A stretch of 64,000 nucleotides of DNA from the NCBI RefSeq assembly GCF_001550155.1, contig NZ_LRUF01000005.1, positions 62,001 to 126,000 of the forward strand. The letters are read 5' to 3'. How positions within the stretch are numbered: position 1 is the first letter of the stretch; each line of letters begins with the position of its first letter. This DNA is from Pseudoalteromonas arabiensis. GTDB lineage: Bacteria; Pseudomonadota; Gammaproteobacteria; Enterobacterales; Alteromonadaceae. Shown here piece by piece: positions 28,401-39,367 of the stretch. A model generated the notes under the pieces. It saw nothing but the letters and a program-made list of their open reading frames with translations. It searched no databases and was not told where the DNA came from. The position numbers and the translations under genes were made by a program.

Positions 28401-31061
28401 GTGAACTTATTTAAACATTTTTTAAGTACTTTTTTACTTTTTTGTAGTTTTACTGCCTTGTCTTTTTCCCCAACTGCAATGCAATTAGAACAATTCAAAA
28501 AGCTTCCGAAATCTCAACAAGAGGCTTTGGCTAAGCAATATGGGATAGATATATCTGACTTTAGAAACGCTCAGCCTAACACTAATGACACTAGTAATGA
28601 AAAAAGTTCAATTAGTGAGCGCCCAGAAAAGATCCCAGAAAAACTCACAGATGAAGAACGATTCAATCCAGTAACAGCTAATGTTAAGCCTTTTGGTTAT
28701 AGCCTTTTTGCCGGCGAACCTAGTACATTCATGCCTAATGAAACTGCCTCTGTACCTGATGAGTATTTAATTGGTCGTGGTGACCAATTTTTAATTAATT
28801 TTTATGGAAAAGAAAACCAAAGTTACGAGGTAACTGTTGACAGAGAGGGGCGGATTAATATTCCGAACCTATCTCCAGTACAAGTCGCCGGGCTAACTTT
28901 TTCTGAGGTGAAGCAGCTCATAAAAGTTAAGGTTGAGCAAGAAGCTATTGGTGTACAGGCTTTTGTTTCACTTGGGAAACTACGCAGTATCCGAATTTTA
29001 GTTCTAGGTGAAGCTTATAAACCAGGGAGTTATACTGTATCACCTTTGACGACTATTTCTCATGCACTATTTGTGAGTGGTGGAGTGTCAGACATTGCAT
29101 CCTTACGAAACATTCAAGTGAAGCGAGCGGGAAAAGTTGTAACTGATTTCGATTTATATGATCTTCTTATTCGCGGTGACAGCAGCAACGATATTATTTT
29201 AAAGCCAGGCGACGTTGTTTTTATTCCATCCGTGGGTGATCAGGTTGCAGTGGAAGGTTTAGTGAAACGTCCTGCTATTTTTGAGCTAAAACAAGGGGAA
29301 AGTGCTCAGCAATTAATTGAAATGGCTGGGGGGTTAAAACCTAATGCTTATGCAAAAAGTGCCGTCGTTGAACGGTTTAATAAAAGCCGAAAAGAAGTAC
29401 TTTCTGTTGATTTCTCAGAAGGGAAAGTGAACTACGTTCCTAAAGATGGAGACAGAATTCGGTTCAACTCTATTGGCTCTCAGTATAAAAATTCTATCAG
29501 CTTAGTCGGCGCAGTAGTACGTCCGGGGAATTATCAATGGAACGAAGGTAATAAAGTTTCGGATATTATTACCTCAGTTCGTGGAGATTTACTCCCGCAG
29601 GCTGATTTAAATTATGCAATAGTGGTACGAGAAATTAATCTAAAAGGTGACATAGAAGTACATCAATTCGATTTAGCACAGGCTATATCAAAAAATAGCG
29701 TTCATAACTTAGAATTAAATTCCCATGATAAAATAATTGTATTTAGTCGTTTCGAGGAAAAACAGTTAGAAAAGATTGCTCTTAAGAATATGGCATTAAG
29801 CCAAGAGCAGCAAGAGCAGCAAAAGAAGACAGAACAGTGGCATCAGTATCAACAACAACAATTTGAAAAATATATTGGTTTAAATAAAAATGCTGCTGCT
29901 GACAATAAAGAAAAAGCTAACTCGCAAAATTTCATGGGTATAAATGCCTCGGAAAACAATGAAATCGATACCGAGCATTTTGCTTTATTTAGCCGTCATA
30001 ACCTATTAGATCCAATTTTAACTAAACTGTCTGTTCAAGCCGGCGTTGATAAAGCAATTCAGATAGTTGAGATTAGTGGTAGTGTTATGTATCCAGGCAT
30101 CTATCCTCTTAGCGTCAATGGAAACGTGAAAAACTTAGTCTCAGCTGCTGGCGGGTTACTTGAGTCTGCATATATAGAAGAGGCAGAAATTACCCGTGTA
30201 GGTACTTCTAAAAGATCTGGAGTTGAACATATTAAATTTAATTTAGAAGATGCCATAACTAATAATGACAATAGCAACATTAAATTAAAGAGCAAAGACA
30301 CGTTAAATATTTTTACTATCCCTAATTGGCAAGAAAATTTGAAAGTAGAACTAAAAGGCGAACTCAAGTTTCCTGGTGTTTATACTATTCGCCGTGGTGA
30401 AAGCTTAAACAGTTTACTAGAACGTGCCGGTGGGTTCTCTGATTTTGCAGAGCAAAAAGCTGCAATATTCACCCGCAACTCAATTAAACATCAAGAGCAG
30501 CAGCAGTTGGCTCGATTAGCAAATGAATTACGCCGAGATATAGCTTCTAAAGGTTTTCAGAACTCAGTAAGTAGTAGTAGTCTTTCTTATAGTGATATGA
30601 ATAAGCTACTAGAAGATTTGGCAGATGTTAAAGCTGTAGGGCGTTTAGTTATTGACTTACCCCTCGTTGTTAAAAATCAGCAAAACCTAATATTACAAGA
30701 CGGTGATGTTCTTTATGTGCCCAGTAAGCGTGATTCTATAAGCGTGATTGGTGAAGTAAATTACTCTACGTCACATTTGTATAAAAAAGGTACGAGCGTA
30801 CATGACTATATTGATTTAAGTGGCGGTTTGAAAGAGCGGGCAGATGATGAGCGCATTTATATCATTAAAGCTAACGGCTCAGTGGAAATACCTAATATGG
30901 GCAGTTGGTTTACTGTTAATACATCTGATCAACTAGAGCCAGGGGATACTATTGTTGTACCACTTGACGCTGGTCATATGGATCAATTAACGCTTTGGAG
31001 CACGGCTACACAAATAATTTATCAACTGGGTGTCGCTGTAGCAGCTATTAGTAGTATTTGA
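28401..31061 (+). CDS. Polysaccharide export protein with multiple SLBB domains (OtnA/WbfF-like)
   Basis: This is a probable outer-membrane exporter of the Wza group. The GTG at 28401 is preferred: it gives a signal peptide (MNLFKHFLSTFLLFCSFTAL) and has AGGGA ten bases upstream. The in-frame ATG at 28353 lies within a TATGAT that may be the operon's -10. The 886 residues have a polysaccharide-export domain (about 118-200, YLIGRGDQFLINFYG) followed by several SLBB repeats (for example ILVLGEAYKPGSYTV, VAVEGLVKRPAIFELKQG, ISLVGAVVRPGNYQW, VELKGELKFPGVYTI) and a C-terminal hydrophobic segment. This is over twice the length of Wza (379 residues) and matches OtnA/WbfF of Vibrio cholerae O139. It starts the locus, before wzz. 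Confidence 0.85.
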   Translation: MNLFKHFLSTFLLFCSFTALSFSPTAMQLEQFKKLPKSQQEALAKQYGIDISDFRNAQPNTNDTSNEKSSISERPEKIPEKLTDEERFNPVTANVKPFGYSLFAGEPSTFMPNETASVPDEYLIGRGDQFLINFYGKENQSYEVTVDREGRINIPNLSPVQVAGLTFSEVKQLIKVKVEQEAIGVQAFVSLGKLRSIRILVLGEAYKPGSYTVSPLTTISHALFVSGGVSDIASLRNIQVKRAGKVVTDFDLYDLLIRGDSSNDIILKPGDVVFIPSVGDQVAVEGLVKRPAIFELKQGESAQQLIEMAGGLKPNAYAKSAVVERFNKSRKEVLSVDFSEGKVNYVPKDGDRIRFNSIGSQYKNSISLVGAVVRPGNYQWNEGNKVSDIITSVRGDLLPQADLNYAIVVREINLKGDIEVHQFDLAQAISKNSVHNLELNSHDKIIVFSRFEEKQLEKIALKNMALSQEQQEQQKKTEQWHQYQQQQFEKYIGLNKNAAADNKEKANSQNFMGINASENNEIDTEHFALFSRHNLLDPILTKLSVQAGVDKAIQIVEISGSVMYPGIYPLSVNGNVKNLVSAAGGLLESAYIEEAEITRVGTSKRSGVEHIKFNLEDAITNNDNSNIKLKSKDTLNIFTIPNWQENLKVELKGELKFPGVYTIRRGESLNSLLERAGGFSDFAEQKAAIFTRNSIKHQEQQQLARLANELRRDIASKGFQNSVSSSSLSYSDMNKLLEDLADVKAVGRLVIDLPLVVKNQQNLILQDGDVLYVPSKRDSISVIGEVNYSTSHLYKKGTSVHDYIDLSGGLKERADDERIYIIKANGSVEIPNMGSWFTVNTSDQLEPGDTIVVPLDAGHMDQLTLWSTATQIIYQLGVAVAAISSI

Positions 31062-31131
31062 TAGCTATATATACTTCATTGTAAGAATGAATTAAAACTA
31101 AGTGTTAAATTTAATAATTACCGAGATGTAA

Positions 31132-32088
31132 ATGGAAAGTAACTTAGAAAAGGCTAATGAATGCCCACAAACATTTAGCAATAATGCTGATGAATTAGAC
31201 ATACGTGAAATATTTATTGCAATTAGGCAAGGCAAGTGGTTAATAATACTGATAACAGCTTGTTTCGCTATAGCGTCAGTTTTTTATGCAGTGAATCAGC
31301 CTAATATTTATAAGTCTGAAGCCCTTCTGGCACCTGTTGAACAAGACTCGAAAAGTGGTCTAGGGGCTTTGGCAGGGCAATTCGGAGGCTTGGCAAGTCT
31401 TGCTGGAGTTAATTTAGGCATTAATAGCCGTGTAGACAAAACAAAAATGGCGCTAGCAGTATTGAAATCGCGTCAGTTTGTCGGTAATTTCATCGAAAAG
31501 CACGGTATCTTACCTGAGCTTATGGCTGTTAAATCATGGGATAAAAACACTAATAGTCTGATTTATAATGAAGATTTATTCAACCCAGCGACTAACGAGT
31601 GGTTAAATGATCCTGCCTCACCTGATGCTTTAAAGCCATCCAAACAAAAGGCTTATAAAGTGTTTACCAATATTTTTAACACTGAGGTGAGCTCAGACAC
31701 TGGTATGGTTATTTTATCTGTAGAGCATGTGTCTCCGTATATTGCTCAACAATGGGTTAACTGGTTAGTTGCTGATATAAATGAAGCAATGAAAGAACGA
31801 GATGTTATAGAAGCAAACGAAAGTACCCAATTTTTAACGGCTCAACTAGAGCAAACTAAAGTAGCTGACATTCGCTCGGTGCTTTATAAATTAGTGGAAG
31901 AACAAGCAAAAACAATTATGTTTGCAAATGTTCGTGACGAATATGTTTTTAAAACGATTGATCCTGCCGTTGTTCCTGAGCTTAAATTTAAGCCCAAACG
32001 AGCATTAATTTGCGTTTTGGGTGTGATTTTAGGCGGCATGGTTAGCGTGTTCTTTGTTTTAACGCATTATTTTATCAGAAGAAGTTAA
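31132..32088 (+). CDS. wzz: Wzz/OtnB-type polysaccharide chain-length regulator
   Basis: This is an inner-membrane polysaccharide co-polymerase that sets chain length during Wzy-dependent polymerisation. The 318 residues have the expected plan: a membrane helix near the N-terminus (KWLIILITACFAIASVFYAV, about 35-55), a periplasmic coiled domain, and a second helix near the end with prolines before it (DPAVVPELKFKPKRALICVLGVILGG). There is no C-terminal kinase domain, so it is not Wzc. It follows the exporter by 70 bases, the otnA-otnB arrangement. Confidence 0.88.
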   Translation: MESNLEKANECPQTFSNNADELDIREIFIAIRQGKWLIILITACFAIASVFYAVNQPNIYKSEALLAPVEQDSKSGLGALAGQFGGLASLAGVNLGINSRVDKTKMALAVLKSRQFVGNFIEKHGILPELMAVKSWDKNTNSLIYNEDLFNPATNEWLNDPASPDALKPSKQKAYKVFTNIFNTEVSSDTGMVILSVEHVSPYIAQQWVNWLVADINEAMKERDVIEANESTQFLTAQLEQTKVADIRSVLYKLVEEQAKTIMFANVRDEYVFKTIDPAVVPELKFKPKRALICVLGVILGGMVSVFFVLTHYFIRRS

Positions 32089-32147
32089 TGGTATTTTTGC
32101 TGAGCTTTAATTGCCATGAATAAACCCTAAAGATTAAGAGAAATAAA

Positions 32148-34387
<2,240 letters not shown>

Positions 34388-34389
34388 CT

Positions 34390-34971
34390 ATGAACTATCA
34401 TGTACATGAAAGTGCAATTGTAGATGAAGGCGCTCAAATTGGTGAACATACACGTGTTTGGCATTTTGTGCACATATGCAGTGGAGCACAAATAGGAAAT
34501 AGCTGCTCTTTAGGGCAAAATGTATTCATAGGCAATAAAGTTTCTATTGGTAATAATGTAAAAATACAAAATAATGTATCTGTTTACGATAATGTGCACT
34601 TAGAAGATGACGTTTTTTGTGGCCCAAGTATGGTTTTTACAAACGTATACAATCCACGCTCATTTATTGAAAGAAAAACGGAATATCGTGATACCTTGGT
34701 GAAGAAGGGAGCTACGCTTGGTGCTAACTGTACCATTGTATGCGGAGTCACTATTGGTGAGTATTCATTAGTAGGAGCTGGTGCTGTTATAAATAAAGAT
34801 GTACCAGCATTTGCTCTAATGGTTGGTGTACCAGCAAAGCAAATTGGTTGGATTAGCAAGTACGGTGAACAATTAGAGCTGCCTATAGAGGGTGTTGCTA
34901 CTGCACAATGTGCGCATACTGGTGACAAATATCAGCTTTCAGGTTCTACCTTGACTTTAATTCATGAGTAA
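34390..34971 (+). CDS. wbpD: UDP-3-amino-GlcNAcA N-acetyltransferase (WbpD/WlbB)
   Basis: This enzyme acetylates the new 3-amino group using acetyl-CoA, giving UDP-GlcNAc3NAcA. The 193 residues form a left-handed beta-helix built from hexapeptide repeats ([39 protein letters not shown]). The loop [18 protein letters not shown] is typical of this acetyltransferase group. It lies between wbpB and wbpE, the pathway partners, with a 7-base gap to wbpE. Confidence 0.9.
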   Translation: MNYHVHESAIVDEGAQIGEHTRVWHFVHICSGAQIGNSCSLGQNVFIGNKVSIGNNVKIQNNVSVYDNVHLEDDVFCGPSMVFTNVYNPRSFIERKTEYRDTLVKKGATLGANCTIVCGVTIGEYSLVGAGAVINKDVPAFALMVGVPAKQIGWISKYGEQLELPIEGVATAQCAHTGDKYQLSGSTLTLIHE

Positions 34972-34978
34972 TAATTAA

Positions 34979-36082
34979 ATGCAATTTATAGATTTAGCCG
35001 CACAATATAAACATCTAAAAGCAAAAATTGATAAACGAATTCAAAATGTATTGGATCATGGCAAATATATTATGGGTCCTGAAGTACAAGAGCTTGAAGA
35101 AAAGCTAGCTGAATACGTTGGTGTTAAGCATGCAATAACATGTGCCAATGGTACAGATGCCTTAACGCTTGCTATGATGGTTTTGAATATTGGTAAAAAT
35201 GACGCCGTATTTTGTCCGACATTTACCTTTTTTGCGACTGCAGAAGTTATTGCTTATGAAGGTGCCACTCCTGTTTTTGTAGATTCGGATGAAGCGACAT
35301 TTAATATTTGTCCTGTTGATCTCGAAAAACGAATTCAAGCTACCATCGCTGAGGGTCAGTTGACTCCCAAAGCTATTATTGCAGTGGATTTATTCGGCCT
35401 ACCTGCCAACTACCCAGAAATTCAAAAAATAGCTGATAAATATGGATTAAAGCTAGTTGAAGACGCTGCACAAGGTTTTGGCGGAAGCATAAATGGTAAG
35501 CGAGCTGGTAGCTTTGGTGATATCGCTACAACAAGCTTTTTTCCAGCTAAACCCTTAGGATGTTACGGTGATGGGGGAGCAATATTTACTAACAATGATG
35601 AGTATGCTGAGTTAGTAAAGTCGTACCGTGTACATGGTAAGGGCAGCGACAAATACGATAATATTCGCATTGGTATGAACTCGCGCCTAGATACAATTCA
35701 AGCTGCGATACTTCTGGAAAAACTAGCAGAGTTCCCTAATGAACTTATTAGCAGAAATAAAGTGGCAAAAGAATATGATGATATGTTGTCAGGGGAATAT
35801 AAAACGCCTCAAGTCCCCGAGGGCTATATGAGCTCTTGGGCACAATATACATTAGTTTCTGATTCTAGAGATGCTGAAATGGCTAAGTACAAAGAGCTGG
35901 GCATACCAACTATGGTTTATTATGGCACCTGTATGCACCAACAAACTGCATTCTCATATTTGAATTCAAAAAAAGATAATTACCCGGTCGCAGAGAGATT
36001 AGCGGCAAGTGTATTTAGTTTACCTATGAGTGGCTACTTAGACTCTGGCTATTTGATAGAAAAGAAATTATCAAAGGCATGA
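34979..36082 (+). CDS. wbpE: UDP-3-keto-GlcNAcA aminotransferase (WbpE/WlbC)
   Basis: This PLP-dependent DegT/DnrJ/EryC1-family enzyme moves an amino group from glutamate to C3 of the keto sugar. The 367 residues begin MQFIDLAAQYKHLKAKID. The PLP region reads EDAAQGFGG (161-169), and the lysine forming the Schiff base is Lys191 in SFFPAKPLGCYGDGGA. The stop overlaps the start of the flippase gene by four bases (ATGA). Confidence 0.92.
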   Translation: MQFIDLAAQYKHLKAKIDKRIQNVLDHGKYIMGPEVQELEEKLAEYVGVKHAITCANGTDALTLAMMVLNIGKNDAVFCPTFTFFATAEVIAYEGATPVFVDSDEATFNICPVDLEKRIQATIAEGQLTPKAIIAVDLFGLPANYPEIQKIADKYGLKLVEDAAQGFGGSINGKRAGSFGDIATTSFFPAKPLGCYGDGGAIFTNNDEYAELVKSYRVHGKGSDKYDNIRIGMNSRLDTIQAAILLEKLAEFPNELISRNKVAKEYDDMLSGEYKTPQVPEGYMSSWAQYTLVSDSRDAEMAKYKELGIPTMVYYGTCMHQQTAFSYLNSKKDNYPVAERLAASVFSLPMSGYLDSGYLIEKKLSKA

Positions 36083-37356
36083 TCTTTAATTTATTTAAGG
36101 GGAAGTCAGAGTATACAAAAAATATTTTGACTTTAGTTACGGGGACAGGCTCTGCTCAGCTTATCCCTATTATTATATCTCCTATTTTAACTAGATTATA
36201 CTCACCTGAGGATTTTGGTCTCATTGCCTTGTACCTCAGTATTGTCTCTATCATTAGTATATTCGCTACAGGTAGATATGAATTTGCTGTTATGTTACCA
36301 AAACTTAATTCTGAAGTAAGAGCTATAATAAGGTTAAGTTGTTTCCTAGCTCTTATTGTTAGTTTAATAACTTTCTTGATTGTTGTGATTTTTAACACTG
36401 AGATTAGTAAGTTATTAGGTAATGAAGATATATCAGTATGGCTGTATTTTATACCTGGTTCAGTACTTTTAACCAGTTTTTATCAATTGGTAAACTATAC
36501 TATGATAAGAGAAAAACAGTTCGGAGTTTTAGCCAAAAATAAAGTTATAGTCTCAACAACAAACGCTAGTACTCAGCTAGGGGTTGGATACTTTTTTAAA
36601 AGCCATTTTGGTTTGCTTTTAGGAAATGTATTAGGTCAATTAATTTCTATTTTTATAATCATCAGGACAACGAATGTTTCTGAGTATTTTAAGGCGACTA
36701 AATATCCGCTAAAAAAAGTTGCATACAAATATAAAAAATTTCCTCAATATGACGTACCTTCAGTTTTAATGAACACACTTGCCAATCAGATGCCCTTGTT
36801 AGTTTTAGGGAAGTTTTTTAGCTTAAGTGTTTTGGGGCTGTATTCTTTTATGTATAAAATTTTGATGATGCCAATAAATTTACTTTCTAATAGCATATTA
36901 GATGTATTTAAACAAAAAGCAACTGAAGACTTTAATAACAATCGAGAATGTAAAGGGATCTACACAGAAACGTTTTACAAACTTACCTTGTTAGGTGTTA
37001 TACCATTTTCAATTCTAGGAATGTTTGCTCCTGAACTTTTCAGTTTTATTTTTGGTGATGAATGGAAAACTGCTGGAGAATATGCTCAGATTATGTCTCC
37101 AATGTTATTTCTTAAGTTTATTGTCAACCCTCTTTCTTATACATTTTATATAGCACAAAAACAAAATGTAGATCTCATATTTCAAATTTTGCTATTTATT
37201 TTGACATTTTTCTCGCTATCGATAGGAGTGTTGTTTGATAGTGTAGATCTAACCTTAGCCGCCTTTTCTGCGGCGAGTTCAATTATATACTTGATTTATT
37301 TGGGTTTTTCCTATCGCTATTCTAAAGGTTTAGTAGAAAATGCTGCACAAACTTAA
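36079..37356 (+). CDS. wzx: Wzx-type polysaccharide flippase
   Basis: This should move undecaprenyl-pyrophosphate-linked repeat units across the inner membrane. The 425 residues contain about 12 hydrophobic helices and the MOP-superfamily N-terminus (ILTLVTGTGSAQLIPIIISPILTRLYSPEDFG). It is translationally coupled to wbpE (ATGA overlap). From here to about 47 kb the DNA is clearly richer in A and T and uses AT-ending codons more than the housekeeping genes. Confidence 0.9.
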   Translation: MIFNLFKGKSEYTKNILTLVTGTGSAQLIPIIISPILTRLYSPEDFGLIALYLSIVSIISIFATGRYEFAVMLPKLNSEVRAIIRLSCFLALIVSLITFLIVVIFNTEISKLLGNEDISVWLYFIPGSVLLTSFYQLVNYTMIREKQFGVLAKNKVIVSTTNASTQLGVGYFFKSHFGLLLGNVLGQLISIFIIIRTTNVSEYFKATKYPLKKVAYKYKKFPQYDVPSVLMNTLANQMPLLVLGKFFSLSVLGLYSFMYKILMMPINLLSNSILDVFKQKATEDFNNNRECKGIYTETFYKLTLLGVIPFSILGMFAPELFSFIFGDEWKTAGEYAQIMSPMLFLKFIVNPLSYTFYIAQKQNVDLIFQILLFILTFFSLSIGVLFDSVDLTLAAFSAASSIIYLIYLGFSYRYSKGLVENAAQT

Positions 37357-37957
37357 ATTGTTCTTAATGAGAATATTTTTTCCAAAATTATATATAAAAA
37401 TTAAAGAAACTCGGAATACACAAACGCCTATTACATTCAAATACTGGCTTTATCAAAAAGTTTTTGGATTCAATAAGCAAGTTTATTGGCCTACCCATTT
37501 TACTTCTATAGTTACGGGTCATAAAAATATATATGCAGGAATTGATACTTGTCCAGGATATATGCCTGGCTGCTACATTCAAGGTATAGGTGAAATATAT
37601 ATAGGAGATTACACTCAGATTTCGGCTAATGTCGGTATTATTACAGCAAATCACAATATATATGATTCAAGGAAACATGATATTAAAAGTGTACATATTG
37701 GTAAATACTGCTGGATAGGTATGAATGTTATGATATTACCGGGAGTTACCCTTGGAGATAATACAATTGTAGGTGCGGGGAGTGTTGTAACTAAATCTTT
37801 TGAGGATGGTAATTGCATTATTGCCGGTAACCCAGCGAAAATAGTGAAAAAATTAGATAAAGAAAAATTTACTCACCATAAATGTAGCTATGAATATAAT
37901 GGTTACATAAAAAGTTGTGATTTTGATGCATATAGAAAACGTTATTTGAATATATAG
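37340..37957 (+). CDS. Hexapeptide-repeat acyltransferase (WbbJ/CapG-like)
   Basis: The protein has 205 residues: a basic, hydrophobic N-terminal part of about 60 residues, then left-handed beta-helix repeats (IGDYTQISANVGIITANHN, IGKYCWIGMNVMILPG, LGDNTIVGAGSVVT) ending in IIAGNPAKIVKKL. It is probably an O-acetyltransferase that decorates the polysaccharide or its precursor; the acceptor is unknown. It overlaps wzx by 17 bases; a second ATG at 37367 would avoid the overlap, and neither has a good ribosome site. Confidence 0.78.
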   Translation: MLHKLKLFLMRIFFPKLYIKIKETRNTQTPITFKYWLYQKVFGFNKQVYWPTHFTSIVTGHKNIYAGIDTCPGYMPGCYIQGIGEIYIGDYTQISANVGIITANHNIYDSRKHDIKSVHIGKYCWIGMNVMILPGVTLGDNTIVGAGSVVTKSFEDGNCIIAGNPAKIVKKLDKEKFTHHKCSYEYNGYIKSCDFDAYRKRYLNI

Positions 37958-37970
37958 GTATTAATTAAGT

Positions 37971-38591
37971 ATGGTAACTATAGTTGATTATGGGATGGGG
38001 AATTTAGGCTCTGTAAAGAATATGTTAAAAAAAATTGGCTACCCATGTGTCATATCTATGACAAAAGACGATATTATTCAAGCAGATAAATTGATTTTAC
38101 CAGGTGTTGGTAGTTTTGACCGAGCTATTAACAATCTTAAAAAATTGGAATATTTTGATTTAATTAAAAGCAGGGTTCTTATGGATGAAATCCCTATACT
38201 GGGAGTTTGTTTAGGGATGCAGCTTCTTACGAAAGGGAGTGAAGAAGGAAAAGAGCCTGGTTTTGGTTTAATTGATGCATATGCGCATAAGTTTACCTTC
38301 TCTCCATCGTCTGGGCTTAAATCACCTCATATGGGCTGGAATCTTGCTAAGATAAATAAGAAAAGTTTGTTGTTTGACTCTATGAATGAACAAGAAAATA
38401 GGTTTTACTTTGTTCATTCATATGCTGTTCAATGTGAAAATGAAGAAGATATTCTTACAACAACAAATCATGGTGGCCGTTTTGTGTCCGCTTTTGAAAA
38501 AGGCAATATAATTGGTGCCCAATTTCATCCTGAGAAAAGTCATAAGTTTGGTATGGGCTTTTTAGAAAACTTTATGAAAATAAGTAAATAA
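37971..38591 (+). CDS. hisH2: HisH-like glutamine amidotransferase for amidino-sugar synthesis
   Basis: This class I glutaminase releases ammonia from glutamine; in this locus it should feed the partner HisF2/WbpG system. The 206 residues have an intact catalytic triad: Cys80 (GVCLGMQLL), His186 and Glu188 (AQFHPEKS). Three bases separate it from hisF2, and wbpG follows. This is the hisH2-hisF2-wbpG order of P. aeruginosa O5. It is not a member of a histidine operon: no other his gene lies nearby. Confidence 0.9.
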   Translation: MVTIVDYGMGNLGSVKNMLKKIGYPCVISMTKDDIIQADKLILPGVGSFDRAINNLKKLEYFDLIKSRVLMDEIPILGVCLGMQLLTKGSEEGKEPGFGLIDAYAHKFTFSPSSGLKSPHMGWNLAKINKKSLLFDSMNEQENRFYFVHSYAVQCENEEDILTTTNHGGRFVSAFEKGNIIGAQFHPEKSHKFGMGFLENFMKISK

Positions 38592-38593
38592 GC

Positions 38594-39367
38594 ATGCTGC
38601 AAACAAGAGTTATACCAGTACTCCTACTTCATAAGAAAGGGTTGTACAAAACTATTAAGTTTAAATCACCTAAATATGTTGGAGACCCAATTAATGCCAT
38701 TAAAATCTTCAATGAAAAAGAGGTAGATGAACTTATTTTGCTTGATATTGACGCTACCAAAGAAGCTCGTGAGCCCAATTATAGAATGATAGAAAAGATA
38801 GCGAGTGAATGCTTTATGCCTTTGTGTTATGGAGGGGGGATCAATAATTTAAAGCAAATAAAAAAAATATTTTCTCTTGGCGTTGAAAAAATATCTATTA
38901 ATCACAGTGCGTTGTCTTCTAATAGTAACCTAATTGAAGAAGCTGTAGAGATTTATGGTAGCCAAAGTATTGTCGGAGCAGTAAATATAAAGAAAAACTT
39001 ATTTGGTAGTTTTAAGTTGTATGATCATGTTTCGAAAAGAGTATTAGGTAAGCCAATTAAAGAACATTTAGCTGAGTTAGTGGATAAAGGTGTGGGGGAA
39101 ATTTTTATTAATGATGTTGACAATGATGGGATGATGAAAGGCTTCAACATTGATCTTATTAAGGAATTTACGAAAGATCTACCTATACCATCAATTTGTT
39201 GCGGCGGGGCTGGAAGCTTGGAGCATTGCCTAAATGTTCTTAAAAGTACGAATGTTTCAGCTGTTTCTGCTGGGAGTATGTTCGTCTTTCAGGGGAAGCA
39301 TAAAGCTGTTTTGATAACCTATCCAGAACGCGATAAATTAGATGTACTTTTTAAAGGTTTAAAATGA
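38594..39367 (+). CDS. hisF2: HisF2/AglZ-like protein for acetamidino modification
   Basis: This 257-residue (beta/alpha)8 barrel is homologous to the HisF subunit of imidazole glycerol phosphate synthase. In histidine synthesis the acid and base are Asp11 and Asp130; here position 11 is Leu (IPVLLLHKKG) and the counterpart of Asp130 is Asn131 (GAVNIKKN). It should therefore not make the imidazole ring. It more likely receives and channels ammonia from HisH2 to the WbpG amidotransferase, as proposed for the HisF2 family. Barrel phosphate-site glycines are kept (CYGGGINN, CCGGAGSLEH). It overlaps wbpG by four bases. Confidence 0.88.
   Translation: MLQTRVIPVLLLHKKGLYKTIKFKSPKYVGDPINAIKIFNEKEVDELILLDIDATKEAREPNYRMIEKIASECFMPLCYGGGINNLKQIKKIFSLGVEKISINHSALSSNSNLIEEAVEIYGSQSIVGAVNIKKNLFGSFKLYDHVSKRVLGKPIKEHLAELVDKGVGEIFINDVDNDGMMKGFNIDLIKEFTKDLPIPSICCGGAGSLEHCLNVLKSTNVSAVSAGSMFVFQGKHKAVLITYPERDKLDVLFKGLK

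Noticed and set aside
37971..39367. hisH-hisF as part of histidine biosynthesis
   Set aside because: No other his gene is present, both HisF catalytic aspartates are missing, and the genes sit directly before wbpG as in amidino-sugar clusters.
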